In this document: piece by piece, positions 45,961 to 59,466 of the stretch
How the letters are laid out: each line of letters begins with the position of its first letter
How positions within the stretch are numbered: the stretch's first letter is position 1
Assembly (NCBI GenBank): GCA_013397845.1
Contig: VZTG01000491.1
Span: 1,543,673-1,607,672, forward strand
Length of the DNA: 64,000 nt
Source: Melanocharis versteri
Taxonomy: Eukaryota; Chordata; Aves; Passeriformes; Melanocharitidae
Reading direction: 5' to 3'
Notes under the pieces: generated by a model
Database searches by the model: none
The model's input: only the letters and a program-made list of their open reading frames with translations
What the model was told of the DNA's origin: nothing
Translations under genes and position numbers: made by a program

Positions 45961-48900
45961 GAATCAGGCTTTTGCTGAGGTTTTCCTCACACTCATCCAG
46001 GACAGAGACCCAGGTGCTTGTGGGCCCAAAGGGCTGTGCAGACTGCACTGAGGAATCAATACCTCAGCCTGCCAAGCTGCCAAGCAGCTGCGCACCCTTT
46101 GCTGAATCCCTTGGAAAATAAGGGTCTGTGATGAGGTAAGATCACAAACAGGATTCGCTTTTACACTCTGCCATGACAACCGATGCCAGCTGACTAGAGA
46201 AAAGATGTTTCCTTCTGACTCCAAGTCGTGTAGCAGAATCAACAGGTGAGCCTGGTTTCAGAGATGTGTAGTGTTTTGTCACCCACTGCTACACTGACCA
46301 TGACACATGATCTGCAGGGTACCTAAGGCCTTCAGTGGGAGATGCACAATTGCTCTGAATTCCTGAAGGCTTGAAAACACATAGATAATTTAACTTAAGA
46401 ATGTGAAAATATCTGCACTGTCTGAAAACAAAGCAAGTGTTTTCAGGCTAAAATGTCTTAAGAATAGTGAAATCTTTGCATAAGAATAGTGAAATCTTTG
46501 CGTGAGGGATTGGTCACTGTCACCTCTTTCTGAAGGATCTTCAAGAAAGAAGCAGAGTGAATGTCCTTCAAAGCAGACACGTGAGGTAATTAGTCTCTCT
46601 CTTAAGTGACTGAAGGAATGGAAAGCAGTCAGCCATCAGCAGCCTATAACTGGGGTCTGTACAGATTAAAGGCACTGAAAAGAAATGCTTCCTGCTACAA
46701 TGAATAAGGAACACAAACAGACAGTGCAGCTACTCTGAATTCAAATAGAGAACCAGACTCAGTCTTACAAACTGTATGTGTGGGTAGTGTGTTTGTCTGT
46801 CTTTGTTTTAGATTCGTGATAGCAATGACCCAGGCCTCAACATTACCCAGACATCATGCAATACAAGCAATGTTGTAATATCGATAGGCAGGGTCTCTTG
46901 GCTTTTTATTTTCTTGCCTGTAAAGCATCTGAATAGCGGCATGAGCAACTTGGCTGAAACGCTTTCAGGGAAGAAAAAGTTCATGCACTTGATGAGCAAG
47001 TTCATGAGGTATCAATCCCTCTGTCCCCTTGCCAGGGATCATGTTTCTCTTTAGTATTCAGCCTAATCTTGCATAGATTCCTGCATTTCCTTTTCAAGAC
47101 ACATCCATGTACTTTTCTGTCAAAGGTTAGACGTGGGGCTTTAAAACCTGGATTTTAAGGACTTTGTTTTCTTGAACTGAATAGGTTTAGGGATTTTCAT
47201 AAGAACTGGAGAACTGAAACTGCCTCTGTAATGGAGATCACGAAGTCCAAAGACCTGTCAGTGCCAGACCTGGAAATATGATCTGTTCTTGATTAACAGA
47301 AGGGTGGAGGGAGTTAATTTCCAGTTTTTCTCCTTTGTAATGCATCTTACTCCTGTCATTTTAAGGTGTGAGGCACATTGCCAAATATATGGGGTTCAAA
47401 ATGAAGGAGTCTGAGGTTTCCTTTAATTTGCTGAAGTCTATCTACTCTGAATCTAATAGAAAACAGGTATGTGATGGGATTTATACAGCTCCAATTTGTC
47501 TGATTTGCAGACAAAGCAGGATACAGCTGGGATGAAAACGAGCTGCAGGGAACTGTGAATTCCTCAGGGAAGATGCCTGGAGTAGAGTTTATCTTCAGGT
47601 GGAGGCAGGTTGTCAGAAAGAGACTTTTTCCCAAAGATGGGGCAGGAAAGAGTTCCCCTCTTACCCCAGGGCTTGGGGTTAGCTTCTAGATCAGAAACCA
47701 TTCACTGGGTGAAGGAAGGCTGACAGTGCTTGTTGGACCGTTTCACAAACCCTCAGAAAATGGGACCAATACCATCAGTGCCACCCATAGGCAACACTGC
47801 TCAAACGACCTTTCCCACACACGGTTTTCCCTGCTGAAAGGCCAATTCCCAGCAATTGCTGAATCATCAGCTCCAGTTTACTAGAAAAGCTGTTTGCTTA
47901 GCAGAAAGGACCCCGTGGCAATTTAAGTTCATGTCCTGAAAGGAGGTTTTTATTCCCCCTTGTTTCTCAGTTTTTTAAATAGACAGTGTTATGTCTCACA
48001 TTTAAATTCTGGTAAACTGAGAGGTGGAATGGGTTTAAATGCGGGTTTATGCACAAATCTGGATGAGGCAGAACAACCCTCTCCATTATGCCAAGCATAT
48101 GTGTGACCAAACTCTATCTCATCCAAAGACGAGGGAAATTCCAGAGGCTGACTCACAACAGCCCTTCAGAAGACAGATTTCTCCCCAAAACATGCTTCCA
48201 TTCAACCCATGGCTACGGAAATGCACATCCTCTTCTGAGTGCAGCCTCTATTTCCTTATGACACAAGGGAATTTATCCTCTTTATAGTCAGGCAAATAAA
48301 GGGGAGAATAAAACTTAATTGTTCCAGAGTGAATATCTGCCTTTGGTATTCAGTTGCAAGATCAGGGATAATATAATTAATGCAGGTAATGAATGGATAT
48401 GGAAAATAGATGGCTCTACAAACTCATTGTGGTGGTCACTAATCAGTATTGTAGATTATTTGTCTCCAAAGCGTCTCTCTCTCAATGAATGGCTCACTGA
48501 GGATCACTCTTCACTACAAAGTCAGGTTAGTGACTTACAGGGGCAAAGTTCTGGTAGTGGTGATACAACTTGTGCAGCCAAAATAATTCTTTTCCTGGTA
48601 GTAAACGAACTTCCCTAATTGACATAAGATCTACTGACAAAAGGGCTCTTTTGTTATAATGAGTTGCATCTGCACAGGGAGTTCTGACATTCAGACTGTA
48701 CAAAGTTGAGTCATCCTGTTTTGACTATGAATGAACAGGGCATCTCTCAATGTCAGTGCAGGGGAATCCCAGTGGTACTTGTTATGCAGAAAATTTCAGC
48801 TGCGAAGTTAAACTGTCATTTAAAAAATCTTCTTTATCTGAGTGGAAATGGAATGATTCCCTCTTTCATGATTTTCCCTTCCCCTTAAGGTATGTTTAGG

Positions 48901-51899
48901 GACCAGTGTGAAATCAGTTTCATTCTCTCAACCCTTTGCTCCTTTTTGTCTGAACCAGTGCACCACTACGCTGGTGGCAGTGTCCTTTGGCCCACGGCTG
49001 ACATCACCTGCTGAGTGCCTCTGGTCTGCTCTGTGCTGCCTGTGCAAGTTCCCTCATGAGTGTAAAAAGGAAATTCTGCTCCTGAATTTGAGGGAATCAT
49101 GGAATAATACTGTTTGGTGGATCCCACTGATATGGTCCACTATTTCCATTGAGATGCTTGATTCCACTTTCACAGAATCATAGAAGATTCTGAGAATTCA
49201 GGTCTCAGAATTTTTCTGGCCATACAGAAGTTTGAAGAAATTCTCTCTAATTTATGTCTCCCTCTATGAATCCTACCAGTGTAGAGTTCACAGGTGAATG
49301 GTGTCAGAATGGCTGAAGTAGATTCACTTCTAGGCCTTAAACAGAGTTCATGCCTTGGATTAAACTTGAACCAAACCCCACTCTAGTTGCCAGGTTCTAG
49401 GAAGAGCATGATCTTTTGGCTGGTGAGACAGAAGGTGGCCAGCTGGGGTACTCCTGTCACTGACTAAAGATGTGGCTGTTTCTTAATCACCGTGGAGGAA
49501 CAAAAGTCATGTAAACTTGGCTCTGAGGCAGCCACAGAGACAGCACTTACTGACCTGGTGGGACTGCCAAGATGCTGGAGTGGCTGGGAACAGATCCAAG
49601 CTCTGCTGAGCCAGAGCCCAAGACATGCTCCTTTCCACCAGTCTTAACACTTGTAAATATCACAACAGCTGCTGGATGAGGCATCTTGTACAGAAGACAA
49701 GTTAATTGTATGTAATCCATGAAGAGGTGTTACTGGCGAAGTTGGTCCATCATGTTTTGCTATATTCACACCACAATTAATTTGGGATATTATTTCTGTA
49801 TTAAAACCTTTCTTAGTATTGTAGCTGTATTACACCAGCACTGTGCTTTCTGCAGGTGTAGCACAAGGACTCCAGGATATTTATACCTACAGTACTTCTA
49901 GGCAGTGGAGTATATTAAATTCCAACTCAGTGGAGATTTATTGTGTTCGAATGAACATTGCCTACAGTACAATAACTCACAGAGATATGAGGAAACATGC
50001 TACAGGTACAAGAATTTGCATTTCATAGTTTGGGATTGTAACTGATATAGAAGGGGGTATAATCCAGAGGCTTAGCTGTGGGACTCTGCTGAAGGTCATT
50101 TTTGCCTAGGATAGATATTGCCTGGATTTTGGAATAACTGATCCAAGCTGGTGATGTCTGACTCAAAAGAAATGCAAACAGTTCGACTGTTTTCACAGTA
50201 AATATTTGCTAGAATACAAAACCTGAAATTTTGTCTTGCTCATGTTTATTTTTGTTTGCTTTCTAGTAAATGACTGTGAGATGAGAACATGTATTAAATT
50301 AATGAATTTTAAACAGAGGCCAAATAATACATATCCCTTAACACCTTACCTTAAAATACAAGGAATGGAAGCCTAGGAGGGATATTTGCAGACCCAGAGA
50401 ATAGTGACATCTCCATGCAATTTGTCACAAAGCATACAAAGCAAGTATCTGTGTGTCAAATGAACCAGCCTATTAAGATTAAGAAAGCAAAGTAAATATT
50501 TCTTCCTTTTCAGTCAAAGGTTGCATAAAGACAACCTCCTTCTTTGTGTTAAGACATTACTCTCTTCTTGAGTCTTTAAAGTAGTAAAAGAAAGTAAGGA
50601 AAGATAGGCCTCTGAGAGCCAAGAAAGTCCATAGCCCCTAGATAAAGATTAAGTGAGTTTTCTGTTTCTATTGAGAAACAAGAGTCACTGACCTTTTCTG
50701 TGCCCTGGTCATCTCTGTCTGGATGGCCAACATCAGGCAAAAGCTGTCCTTCATTTTTCTAGTGCTAATGTCAGTGGAGGAGCTCCTATGGACTTGAATC
50801 AGGACTTAGGCCTTTGTAAACGATCAATACATAGGTTTAGAAGGGACTATGCTGCATTTTGACTATTTAGACTCATTTGTATTTATATATATTTGTTATA
50901 TGGGAAGATCTCGTTCAAAGCAGATCATGGGAAGTGGCAGGTGCTCATCTCACTGCAAGCCCCTCTGCGACTCTGACCCATACAGAAACACTCAGCAAAA
51001 AGCACCAGTTTATTGGGAAAACCTCAACCCCCACCTCCTCACCAGCCTCTGCCACTAAGAGTAAAATAAAGAGTAGCAGACTTTGAGTAAGATTGAAAAA
51101 GAGGAAAAAATATGCTCCCAGCAGGCAAAATACTGATGACATTGTTAATAATAATGAAAAGTAAGACCACAGTAGGGCAAAACTGACATTCATTTTGCAT
51201 GTCAAAGAATTGGTTGCATTTAATTTGTTTGGGATATTTTACCAGGCTTCTCTTTCTTACAGAATAAGTTCAAGGTCAGGAAAACTTTTGCTGGGACTAA
51301 ATGCTCATAAGGCTTTGAGACAAAAGAGAATAAAGCAGAGGAAGGTTTTCCAATTCAGTTTTGACTGATGAAGTCTTTTGTGAAAAATCCTTTTTCCTTC
51401 TCAGTTTTGTTTTGAATTCATATTTCAGAAATTAAGAAGGGGCAGTATGAAAAACGATACTGGGACAGCTATGTATTTTTTTAAGTCCTCACTCACCTTT
51501 ATTCCAAACTTGAATTTGTCTAAATGGTTCCCAAGTGCTACGGCAGGACTAAAATGTCTGCAGTCTTGAGCTGAATTTGACTTTGCTTCTTGACTAATTA
51601 TTGCCTTGTAATCTTTAAACCACCCGATTTTGGTCAAATCTGTGAAAGAGCAGCTTCATTTGGACTCCTGATATGAAAAATCAGTAATAGGGGAACTTCA
51701 AAAGCTTCTGAAAGGCCATGACAAGCCTCTGAATGATGGGAGGTTTATTGAGGGATTTCATGCGGGTTCTCATGACGTGTCCATGGTTGGGAAGGACAGG
51801 AATAAACGAACCCTGGGAAAGGGGACACACAGCAGTGTCCAGGCACAGCACTTGCTTCCCCTGTGTGGTCAGATGTCTTGATGAGCCTTGGGCTGGCTC
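45961..51899. other. Long stretch without recognised genes
   Basis: No confident gene. A 22-base-spaced tandem duplication lies at 46459-46501. A short tcacagaatcatagaa at 49170-49185 resembles the antisense tip of a CR1 3' end but is too short to call. Frames up to 99 codons are unrecognised. Confidence 0.5.
46459..46501. repeat. 21-bp exact tandem duplication
   Basis: taagaatagtgaaatctttg plus a following c occurs at 46459-46479 and again at 46481-46501, separated by one base. The copies are identical, suggesting a recent slippage event. Confidence 0.85.
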
Positions 51900-52150
51900 T
51901 CAGCCCCACGGCAGTGAGGGTGCGGGGTGGCTGGGGGGGATCCCCACAGGTGCGTGCATGATGCCTCCCAGTTTTGGCCCTCTGGATCTCCTGGATCTGC
52001 AGTTTCTCCACTAGATGTCTGTGTGTCCTCTCCAGAGCCTCCAGCTGCAGCTGAGAAAGTCTTGCCAAGCAGCCCTTTCCTCTCAGTTTTGAAGGAAAAC
52101 AAGTTCAACAGCACTGCTCCCTTTTTTGGTGCAATTGCAGACTGATATTC
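51900..52150. other. GC-rich patch with G-quadruplex motif and overlapping frames
   Basis: A local G/C-rich patch. On the plus strand 51918-51939 holds G-runs of 3, 4 and 7 separated by short loops, a candidate G-quadruplex. A 107-codon minus-strand frame (51745-52068) begins with a heptad-like, coiled-coil-looking segment (about residues 4-32, including QLEALERTHRHLVEKL). Two other frames are open across the same bases. No donor site follows the heptad segment, so an exon call is not made. Confidence 0.35.
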
Positions 52151-55100
52151 AAGAGTGGTGTGGTTAAAATCAGCCGCCCACTTTCCAGAATTTCAAAGAA
52201 AAGAAACAAAAGATATTTTCCTTGCCCCAAACCTTCAAGATGACTGAATGTCAATTGCCTTAGCTTTTACTCAGAAAAAACCCAAAACCAAATAATTTCA
52301 ACTTTCTAAAGTGTGGAGAGAATGTTTCATGATGGGAACTTTCAAACTAAATGGTTTATATGACCCAGTATTCCTCCATCCCCATTTCGTTACATTTGTG
52401 GAATTTAAAAATAAAACAAAACAATCAACCTCCTGCTTTTCTGAAGATACATGAGCACCAAAATAAACAAGGGCCAAAACCATAACAGTTGGACTGCTGT
52501 GAGGAAACAGCCATGTTGAAAGGAAGGTGTTTCCCCTCACATGAGATTCACAGGAGTATCTGGCAGTAAATTCAGCCCTGGCTGGGGGAGACGGGATGGT
52601 GTGGTGTGGAGGTTACCATGAAGATGCTTTTCTTCTCTTTGCCTGTTGCCCATCGCTCCATGGAAAACCAGGGGTTAATCTCAGCTCATAGAAGTGGGAT
52701 CATCCTCGGGCTGCCCCAGAGTGGTGTGGCTGGGCCTGCACAGCACCCTCACAGAGTAAAGAAATTCAAACGAGAAGTTTAGGCTATTTTAGTTTTTTTA
52801 ACTCATGCTTAGTCAGTTGTACATTCAGCAGAAATTTATGAAGTTTTTATTTTCAAATGAGATAGGAGTGCAAAATTTACACTGCTTTAACTCCAGGAAC
52901 ATTATGTAAGGAACAAATTCATCTTCTGATTCTTTTTCTGATCTAGAAAGCAAATGAATGCAGGTAGATTTGATGATTTGTAAACATCTGTCATTTCATT
53001 TAAATTGCATTCACACAACAGATACTGATTTTTTTTTTTTAATTTAAAAAGCCTGACTGCATTGTGGCGATTTTTTAAAAAGCAGAAATAACCAATTTCA
53101 TGAAAACTGTAAGTGTGAAAAACCAATGAAATGCAAAGTGCGATAAATCATTTCTCCAAAGTGAAGTTCACCTATCTCAATTTTTCTCTCTCTTATGCAG
53201 GCTGCAATACTGAGTGTAACTACTAAGGAACAAAGTTATTTCATAGGTTCTTTTATTAACAAGAACAGAATATGAACCACTAGCTAAACAGAAAAATATT
53301 GACATTTCTTTTATGATCCAAGGGAAATAATTTGAAAAATATAGTACATGACTGAGGTAATTTTTATACAAAGGTCAGAAATGCAGTTAATGAAATTTTC
53401 AGCTACTAAAACTTCTGAAGTAATACAACTGTAATATTGTCTTTTTGAAAATAGAAACTGTGATTAAAAAGGAAGTATTTTGGAAAATTAATTCTCAAAG
53501 TGTGAGGGACAGTGGAAGAGATTTACTGGTTTTACCAAAGAGCTGAGTGATTAATGAAACAAAATTAATCTCTTGTTAATCAGTGTGAGAACTAAAAAGG
53601 GATTGTCCAGATTAACTCACAACTCATTTTAAGTGTTGAAAATCTGTAGAGATGCTAGTCTGAGAGTAGGTATTTAGAGGAGAGAATTAATCTCTGCTCA
53701 AATCAATGAAAGTTTTGTCTTATCAAAGGCAGGAAGGACATTTTAATGTTAAGTGAGTAAAGAAGACACACACCCCCCACAAGTTGCAGAGGTGGAATTA
53801 TATGCAGAAAATAACTAGTAAGTGGTTTTGAATAATGAATGCGCTCAAGAAACTAATGATCCTTAATGGAACTAAGATTTCAACCATAGCATTCATAGGC
53901 ATATTGGTGACATCAACATGTGGAGATCAATCGATGTTATTTGAATGTATGTGTTCATCACATCCTTTCTTTCAGGAAAGATGTTAAAAAAACAATGATT
54001 GAGGATTTTAGTAAAAGAGAAAAAAAACAAATCCAAAAGCCTGTGTAATTCTCACTTTAGCATTTTGATTTTATTAGAATTTGATCAAAGCCCATCAAAA
54101 TTAAAGTGGTTAAAAAGATAGTTTAAATTAAGAAAACTGAGCAGATAATAAGGTGCAGCTTAGTTTTAAGTTGTCTATTAGAAATGGCAGTGAAAGATTA
54201 ATACCAAGCAGTGCTGTATGTCACTAAACAGAGTAGAACCAGCATGTATCTTCTGATGTTCACACATTATTTTTTTGGTACATAATTTTCTTTACTGAAT
54301 CTTCAGCAATCATCTCTTGCTACAACCTGAAGACACAAACACTTCCCAGATGCTTTCTGCCCCCATATCCAAACTCTGATATGAGGAGATCACAGGTTAG
54401 TCCCAGTGTAAGTAAAATCCATGGGATCCACTCAGCAGACAGACACAATTCTGTATTTGGGTGGAGAGAAACACTGTGGCTTCACCTGGGAGATGCACAG
54501 GGCAGCCCTCACACCACGCCAGGACATCATTTGACAGACAAAAAATTCAGAACCATTTTCTAATATCAGAACTGTTGCAAGGATTAAAATTATTTTATTC
54601 TGGGTTTAACAGCAGTGGATGGGGTGACTCATTGGACTGGAAGCTGGTGGTTGGTCAGAGAGCAGAACCCTTGGCCCCTCACACCCACAGGCGCAAAGAG
54701 AAGGTAGCAGCAACAATTACACTTGCAAAGAGACACACAAATACTCGGTGCTGCAAAGAATGCCCAGCTCCACCAGGTGAAAGGGAAATAATTAGCTGAA
54801 CCACCTGAAGAGGAAGGAATAGAAAGAAGAACGAGAAGGAAAATTGAGAGCTTTTTTAATTTTAGGAGCTGACAAATCAGGAAAAACTATGACTTTGGCT
54901 AAAACCTCATTCTAGTTTAATGTGCAAGGGAGGCAGTTAATTTTTTTTTTCAAAGCAGTTTATAGTTAACATTGAAAAAGGGAAACAGATGGCAATCAAT
55001 AACCCTGGGAAATTGTGATGTGCAAAAAAATGTAACAGGAGGCTACAAGTATTAGAGAAAAATCCATGCTTGTAAGTCATATAGAATATATCCTTGTCAG

Positions 55101-58100
55101 TTATATTAGGTATGAAAATCCCTGCAAAAGATATTTCTCTTGTTGGTAGAGAGAGATAATGAAATGTTTTTTGGTGCAGAGAAAGCCAAATTTTTTCAAA
55201 GACAACTTTTGTCTAGTAGCTGGGAAAATACAAGTGATGAGCTTATCACACAAAGATGAAGAACTTACCAATCCATGAATAAAATGAGGCTGTTAGGCAA
55301 TTTCTTTTAGAGAATATTTTCTATCTGATAACAGACTCTAGGAGTTAAAAGAAAAAGAAAAAAGATTATAACAGAGGAGCATCTGTCTACCCGATCTTAG
55401 TGTGTAATTAACTTTAGCTGGCTAGGGAAACTGCAGAAGGGAAAGACAGTGCTAATGTTGGACTGATATTAAAAACAAAACAAAACAACTCAAATATGAG
55501 CTGGTAGCTGAAATGAAATGGCAGTTAAAGTTATTGGTCTGCTTATAACCCCATATGGCTCACAGGTACACTGGTGGAAGGGCTATGCTACATTTTCAGG
55601 CAATAAATACTGAAAAGACAGGAGTATAATTGCCCACAGTTAAAGTATATTTTTGCTAAATTTTATGGAGTTCACGATGGCATGATAAGAAATCATTTTG
55701 AAGTGAAAGAATCAGGGAATAAAATCTAGCATTCTCTTTCTGAGTGTCATGAATAGAAATACTTGCAAGTGGATGAGAAGTCTGATAACAAAGATGCCCG
55801 TTCATCACCCCAGACAAAGGTTAAGCAAGAACCAACATTGGAAAGTTTGAAGAAAAATTTAGGAGATAAAAAACATATTTTATTTAGACAAGAATATTGA
55901 TGGTTTCAAACACTGAAAGTTGTGATTGGTGCATCAGCAGCTCTGCTTGGAAGTGTGCAGTGGATTGTTTTATAAAAAAAGAGCAGAAAATTTGTGTGCT
56001 GCATGAATTTGGGCAAGATGGATACAAGCTGCAGCTGATTAAAGCTTTATCTGCTCACTTTCCTGTGTTTGTGAGTAGGTGGAAATTTGTTTGTGGTTTT
56101 TATAAACTGCATTCACATATAGAAAAAAATAGGAGCTATTAAGAACCTCTTTTGCCTAGAGAAGAGCTGCACCACAAGAAGCAAAGGCTGAAGTTGAATT
56201 AAGACTCAAAAGAAGCTTTTCAGAATACATGGTAATGGTGATTAACTACTGGAACAAAGTACAAGGAAAGGGATAGAGACAAAGTCTCTTCAGATTTTAC
56301 AGCAAAGTCTGAAAGCTTTTATAGCAGACAAGCTTTAATCTGAGACAAAGAATGCTTTAGTTAAATACAAGTTATTGGACTCAGGGCTGGATAATTGGGT
56401 GGCCTGAGATATTTCAATAAGAAAACAGAGATCTCTTTTGATCTTAGTCTTGTGAATCTGTAAGTTGGATTCTATGTGATTCCTGTTGCAGAGTGTCACC
56501 AATTTACTGCTATACTGAGACCAGGAAGACATTTGATTTCAAATTATTTTCAGTCAAGGGCTGTTTTTATTTAGAAAAAATTCATAAAATGCGAACTAGT
56601 TAGGAGCTTGCTTTTTCTAGAATTTATCAGCTTGTTGCAAACTTCTTGTCATCAGTCCTTGTTATACTGTCCTCTGGCTGGTAAAAAATGTCTTTATTAT
56701 CCAGAAATACTCTTTATGCTTCTCTGGAAGAATTTTGTCATTTTTACACTTTCCTTTTTCACAATTTTGATGTATATTAATGGACATTCAAGTTACAAAA
56801 TAGAATGTCTCAATAGGAAAAGGCATTTTGTCAGAGTATAAGTAACAAAAATAATTTCAGGGGATACAGACTGGGACTGAAGACAAGGTGGAGGATGTAG
56901 GTTTACTCTGGTATTGAAAGCTTTGCATCATAGGAAAATTTCCTATTGTTTAGCAAAAAAAGCAAGATGAAGGTTTTGAAATGTGTTAATTCCATCCCCA
57001 CTGGGATATGCAGCAGGGCTCCCATGTAAAAGGAAGGAGCAGCGCTGGAGCAGGACACATCACAGCTTTGTATTCCAAACTAAAATATTATCCTGCTTTT
57101 TCCACTTGCTTGGTGTCTTGTGTTCTCATTTACAGCAGTGCAGAGTGCAGTGTAGGTACAAAACAACATCAGGTCAGATTTTTCCACTCTTTTATATCAG
57201 CTTTAGCATCTGGCAACCTATTTATATTAGCTTTACGTAGCACAAATGAGTGTGTTTATGCAATAGAAACTGCAGAGGTGCTCCCACTAGGCTTTTATTT
57301 CTTCCAAAAAGTGGTAGATTCTCCTTAATATTATCCAGGTATGTTGAATTACCCCCCTAATGTGTTTTGCTGTAGAAAATATACAATGTAGTAGTTTCTA
57401 TTATCTGTTGATGTGAAACAAAGTGATATCCTACACTCAATACTGTGAATATTCGGGGAGAGCCCATCTTCATCTCTTGTGACTTCACATCACCTCTATG
57501 GGCTTTAGTGGATCCAGAAGTATCATGATCTAGTCCTCTTCTTGGAACTAGGTTCCTTATGGCCTCAGATATTCGGTATATTTACAGTTGTAAAGATTTC
57601 TATATTCCAGATATTTAGTATATATTTAAAAGATAATGAGCTGAAACAATTGTGCAATGTGCTATCATAAAGTACCTCCCTCACTCTCATAGCCCACCCA
57701 TCAGCTTGCTATAAGCTTGATCAGTTCCTTAAGAATGATGAATAGTGTTAAAATTTGCCATATTCCTTTCCGCCAGATGCTCTGAAAAGCCTGTTAAAAG
57801 TCTATAAAACAAGCAAAATAAGTTCAGTTACGCTCTGCACTTTTCGAGCACTGCTGCTAGCACAAAAAGTGATTGATTGTGCTCTGTGCTGGTCTAAATC
57901 TAGTCTGTTCACCTGCGAAACACTGCTCTCTTGTACTGTTTTTGTTGTCCTCAGCAGCATTCACACAAAAAGCAGGGGATGCTTTTCCTGGTACAGGGAT
58001 TTCTCTGTAAGTCTGGTACTTTCTTGCCTCTCTTCTCCTCTGTGTGCCAATCCCATTAAAAGATTCCCTCCTTGCCTTAGCGGCACGTCCCCCAGCTGCC

Positions 58101-58470
58101 GGCCAGTGTCCTGCTGCTCCTCTGCCGCTTTCCTGCACAAAGCTGAAACTTGTCACATCCCTCCTGGCACTGGGATGTGCCTGTAGAGAGGCAGGGGTTT
58201 GATGGCTCCCTCGGAATTTACCAGGAACTCTCGCTGGCTGCATCAGTGCACGGCGCTCAGGGCAGTGATGTCAGGAAATGCAAGGGAAAAGCAGAGCTAC
58301 AGCCTAATCTCGGGAAATCAAAGTCTTGCCGTGGTGGTTGGTGGAAAAATGAAGCAGCTGTGATCTTTTTTTTTTTTTGGCAGGAAGGAATGTAAAGAAT
58401 GCATTTGTCTCAGCTGTAATTTCTATGAGAAGTAAGGCTTGTTAGTGTGTTGAAAATTTTGAGGACAAAT
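52151..58470. other. Long AT-rich stretch without recognised genes
   Basis: AT-rich and A-rich on the plus strand from about 53400 to 55900, with few frames over 80 codons. At 57755-58243 a GC-richer patch (core 58075-58265) gives overlapping frames of 143 (plus) and 128 (minus) codons with no family resemblance. No repeat is recognised apart from T-runs near 53027-53040 and 58368-58378. Confidence 0.5.
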
Positions 58471-58479
58471 GATTTTCAG

Positions 58480-59260
58480 GAAACATGTAATATAGAATCA
58501 TTAAACCCAGATGTGGTTTGAGCTAATGGGAAGTTAATGGGAAATCAAAGGTGGATCCTGCCACAGATGTGTAGACATCATGGAGACAACATTTTTGCAT
58601 CACTGCTGAAAGATGAGTGAATATTCAAGATATCTGGAGGAAAAGTGAAAGAGAGATTATGGTACAGTTGGAGTTCTGGCCACCAGCCACAATGAGAAAA
58701 CCAAGGTGAAGGACAACAATCTAACTTCTGGTGAATGAGAGGAATGGAAGCTGGTGGATAAGGAAAGAAGGAATCCAGTAGTAATAACAGGCAATTGAAC
58801 AAAGTAAAGAGAGAGGAGAGGATTGAATTAGAGTAAGAAATGTAAGGTAGTAGAAGAACACAAGAACAAATTTAAATTAGTCTGCAAGAGAGCTGGTGGG
58901 GGTGTTCAAATTTGAGATATTGATAGTGAAAAAGTGCAGGCAAACAGCTGAGTCTCAGCAAGCAAAGCTGCAGGTTCAGTGACAGAAATGTTATTCTGAA
59001 GAGCTTGTGGGGGCCTGAGCAGTCCTTAGGAAGCAGAGGAGAGAAGTGTACCAGGGGCAAGAGAGTAAACTTTAAAATTTAAAAGGTAATAAACAGCCTT
59101 TGGAAAAGAGGGAGGGTGATAGAGATTACAAAGAGCCACGGAGCTTCTGCAAGCAGACTGTGAGCATATGGCGAAGGCATAAACAAGGTACTGAGCAAGA
59201 TTAACCAACGTGAGCAAGTATTGCTTCCAAGAGACACGTCACGTTCCTTGGAGTAGAAAA
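58480..59260 (+). other. Purine-rich plus strand tract
   Basis: Most of this stretch is visibly enriched in A and G on the plus strand, with motifs such as gaaagagagattatgg, gaatgagaggaatgg, aagtaaagagagaggagagg and aggaagcagaggagagaag, but not tandemly repeated. It directly precedes the CR1 at 59324. It may be an eroded purine-rich element or an asymmetric transcribed sequence. No family is recognised. Confidence 0.4.
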
Positions 59261-59323
59261 CCCTGGAGGTGTTCTGCATGTCTGGGAAAATGTCTTGTAT
59301 GCACCTGGTTGTACAAATAGTCA

Positions 59324-59466
59324 TTCAGCAAAATCATACAATACTTTGGGTTAAAGGGACCTTTAAAGGCCATCTAGTCCAGCCCCCTTGCAATGAGCAG
59401 GGACATCTTCAATTATATCAGGCTGCTCAGAGCCCTGTCCAGCCTGACCCTGACTGTTTCCTGGTG
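59324..59466 (-). mobile_element. CR1 LINE 3' end (antisense), bird type
   Basis: The plus strand reads as the reverse complement of an avian CR1 3' end: aaatcatacaatactttggg, ttaaagggacctttaaagg, ccatctagtccagccccctt, gcaatgagcagggacatctt, ggctgctcagagccctgtcc and agcctgaccctgactgtttc. The element's 3' end is at the low-coordinate side. It is 5'-truncated near 59466, where consensus agreement stops, and retains no coding sequence. Plus-strand frames over it (59269-59499, 59393-59659) are antisense by-products. Confidence 0.92.

Noticed and set aside
49168..49190. Possible antisense CR1 3' tip (tcacagaatcatagaa)
   Set aside because: Only about 16 bases match and the following sequence does not continue as CR1.
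57755..58243. 143-codon plus and 128-codon minus frames
   Set aside because: Opposed frames in a GC-rich patch without recognisable domains.
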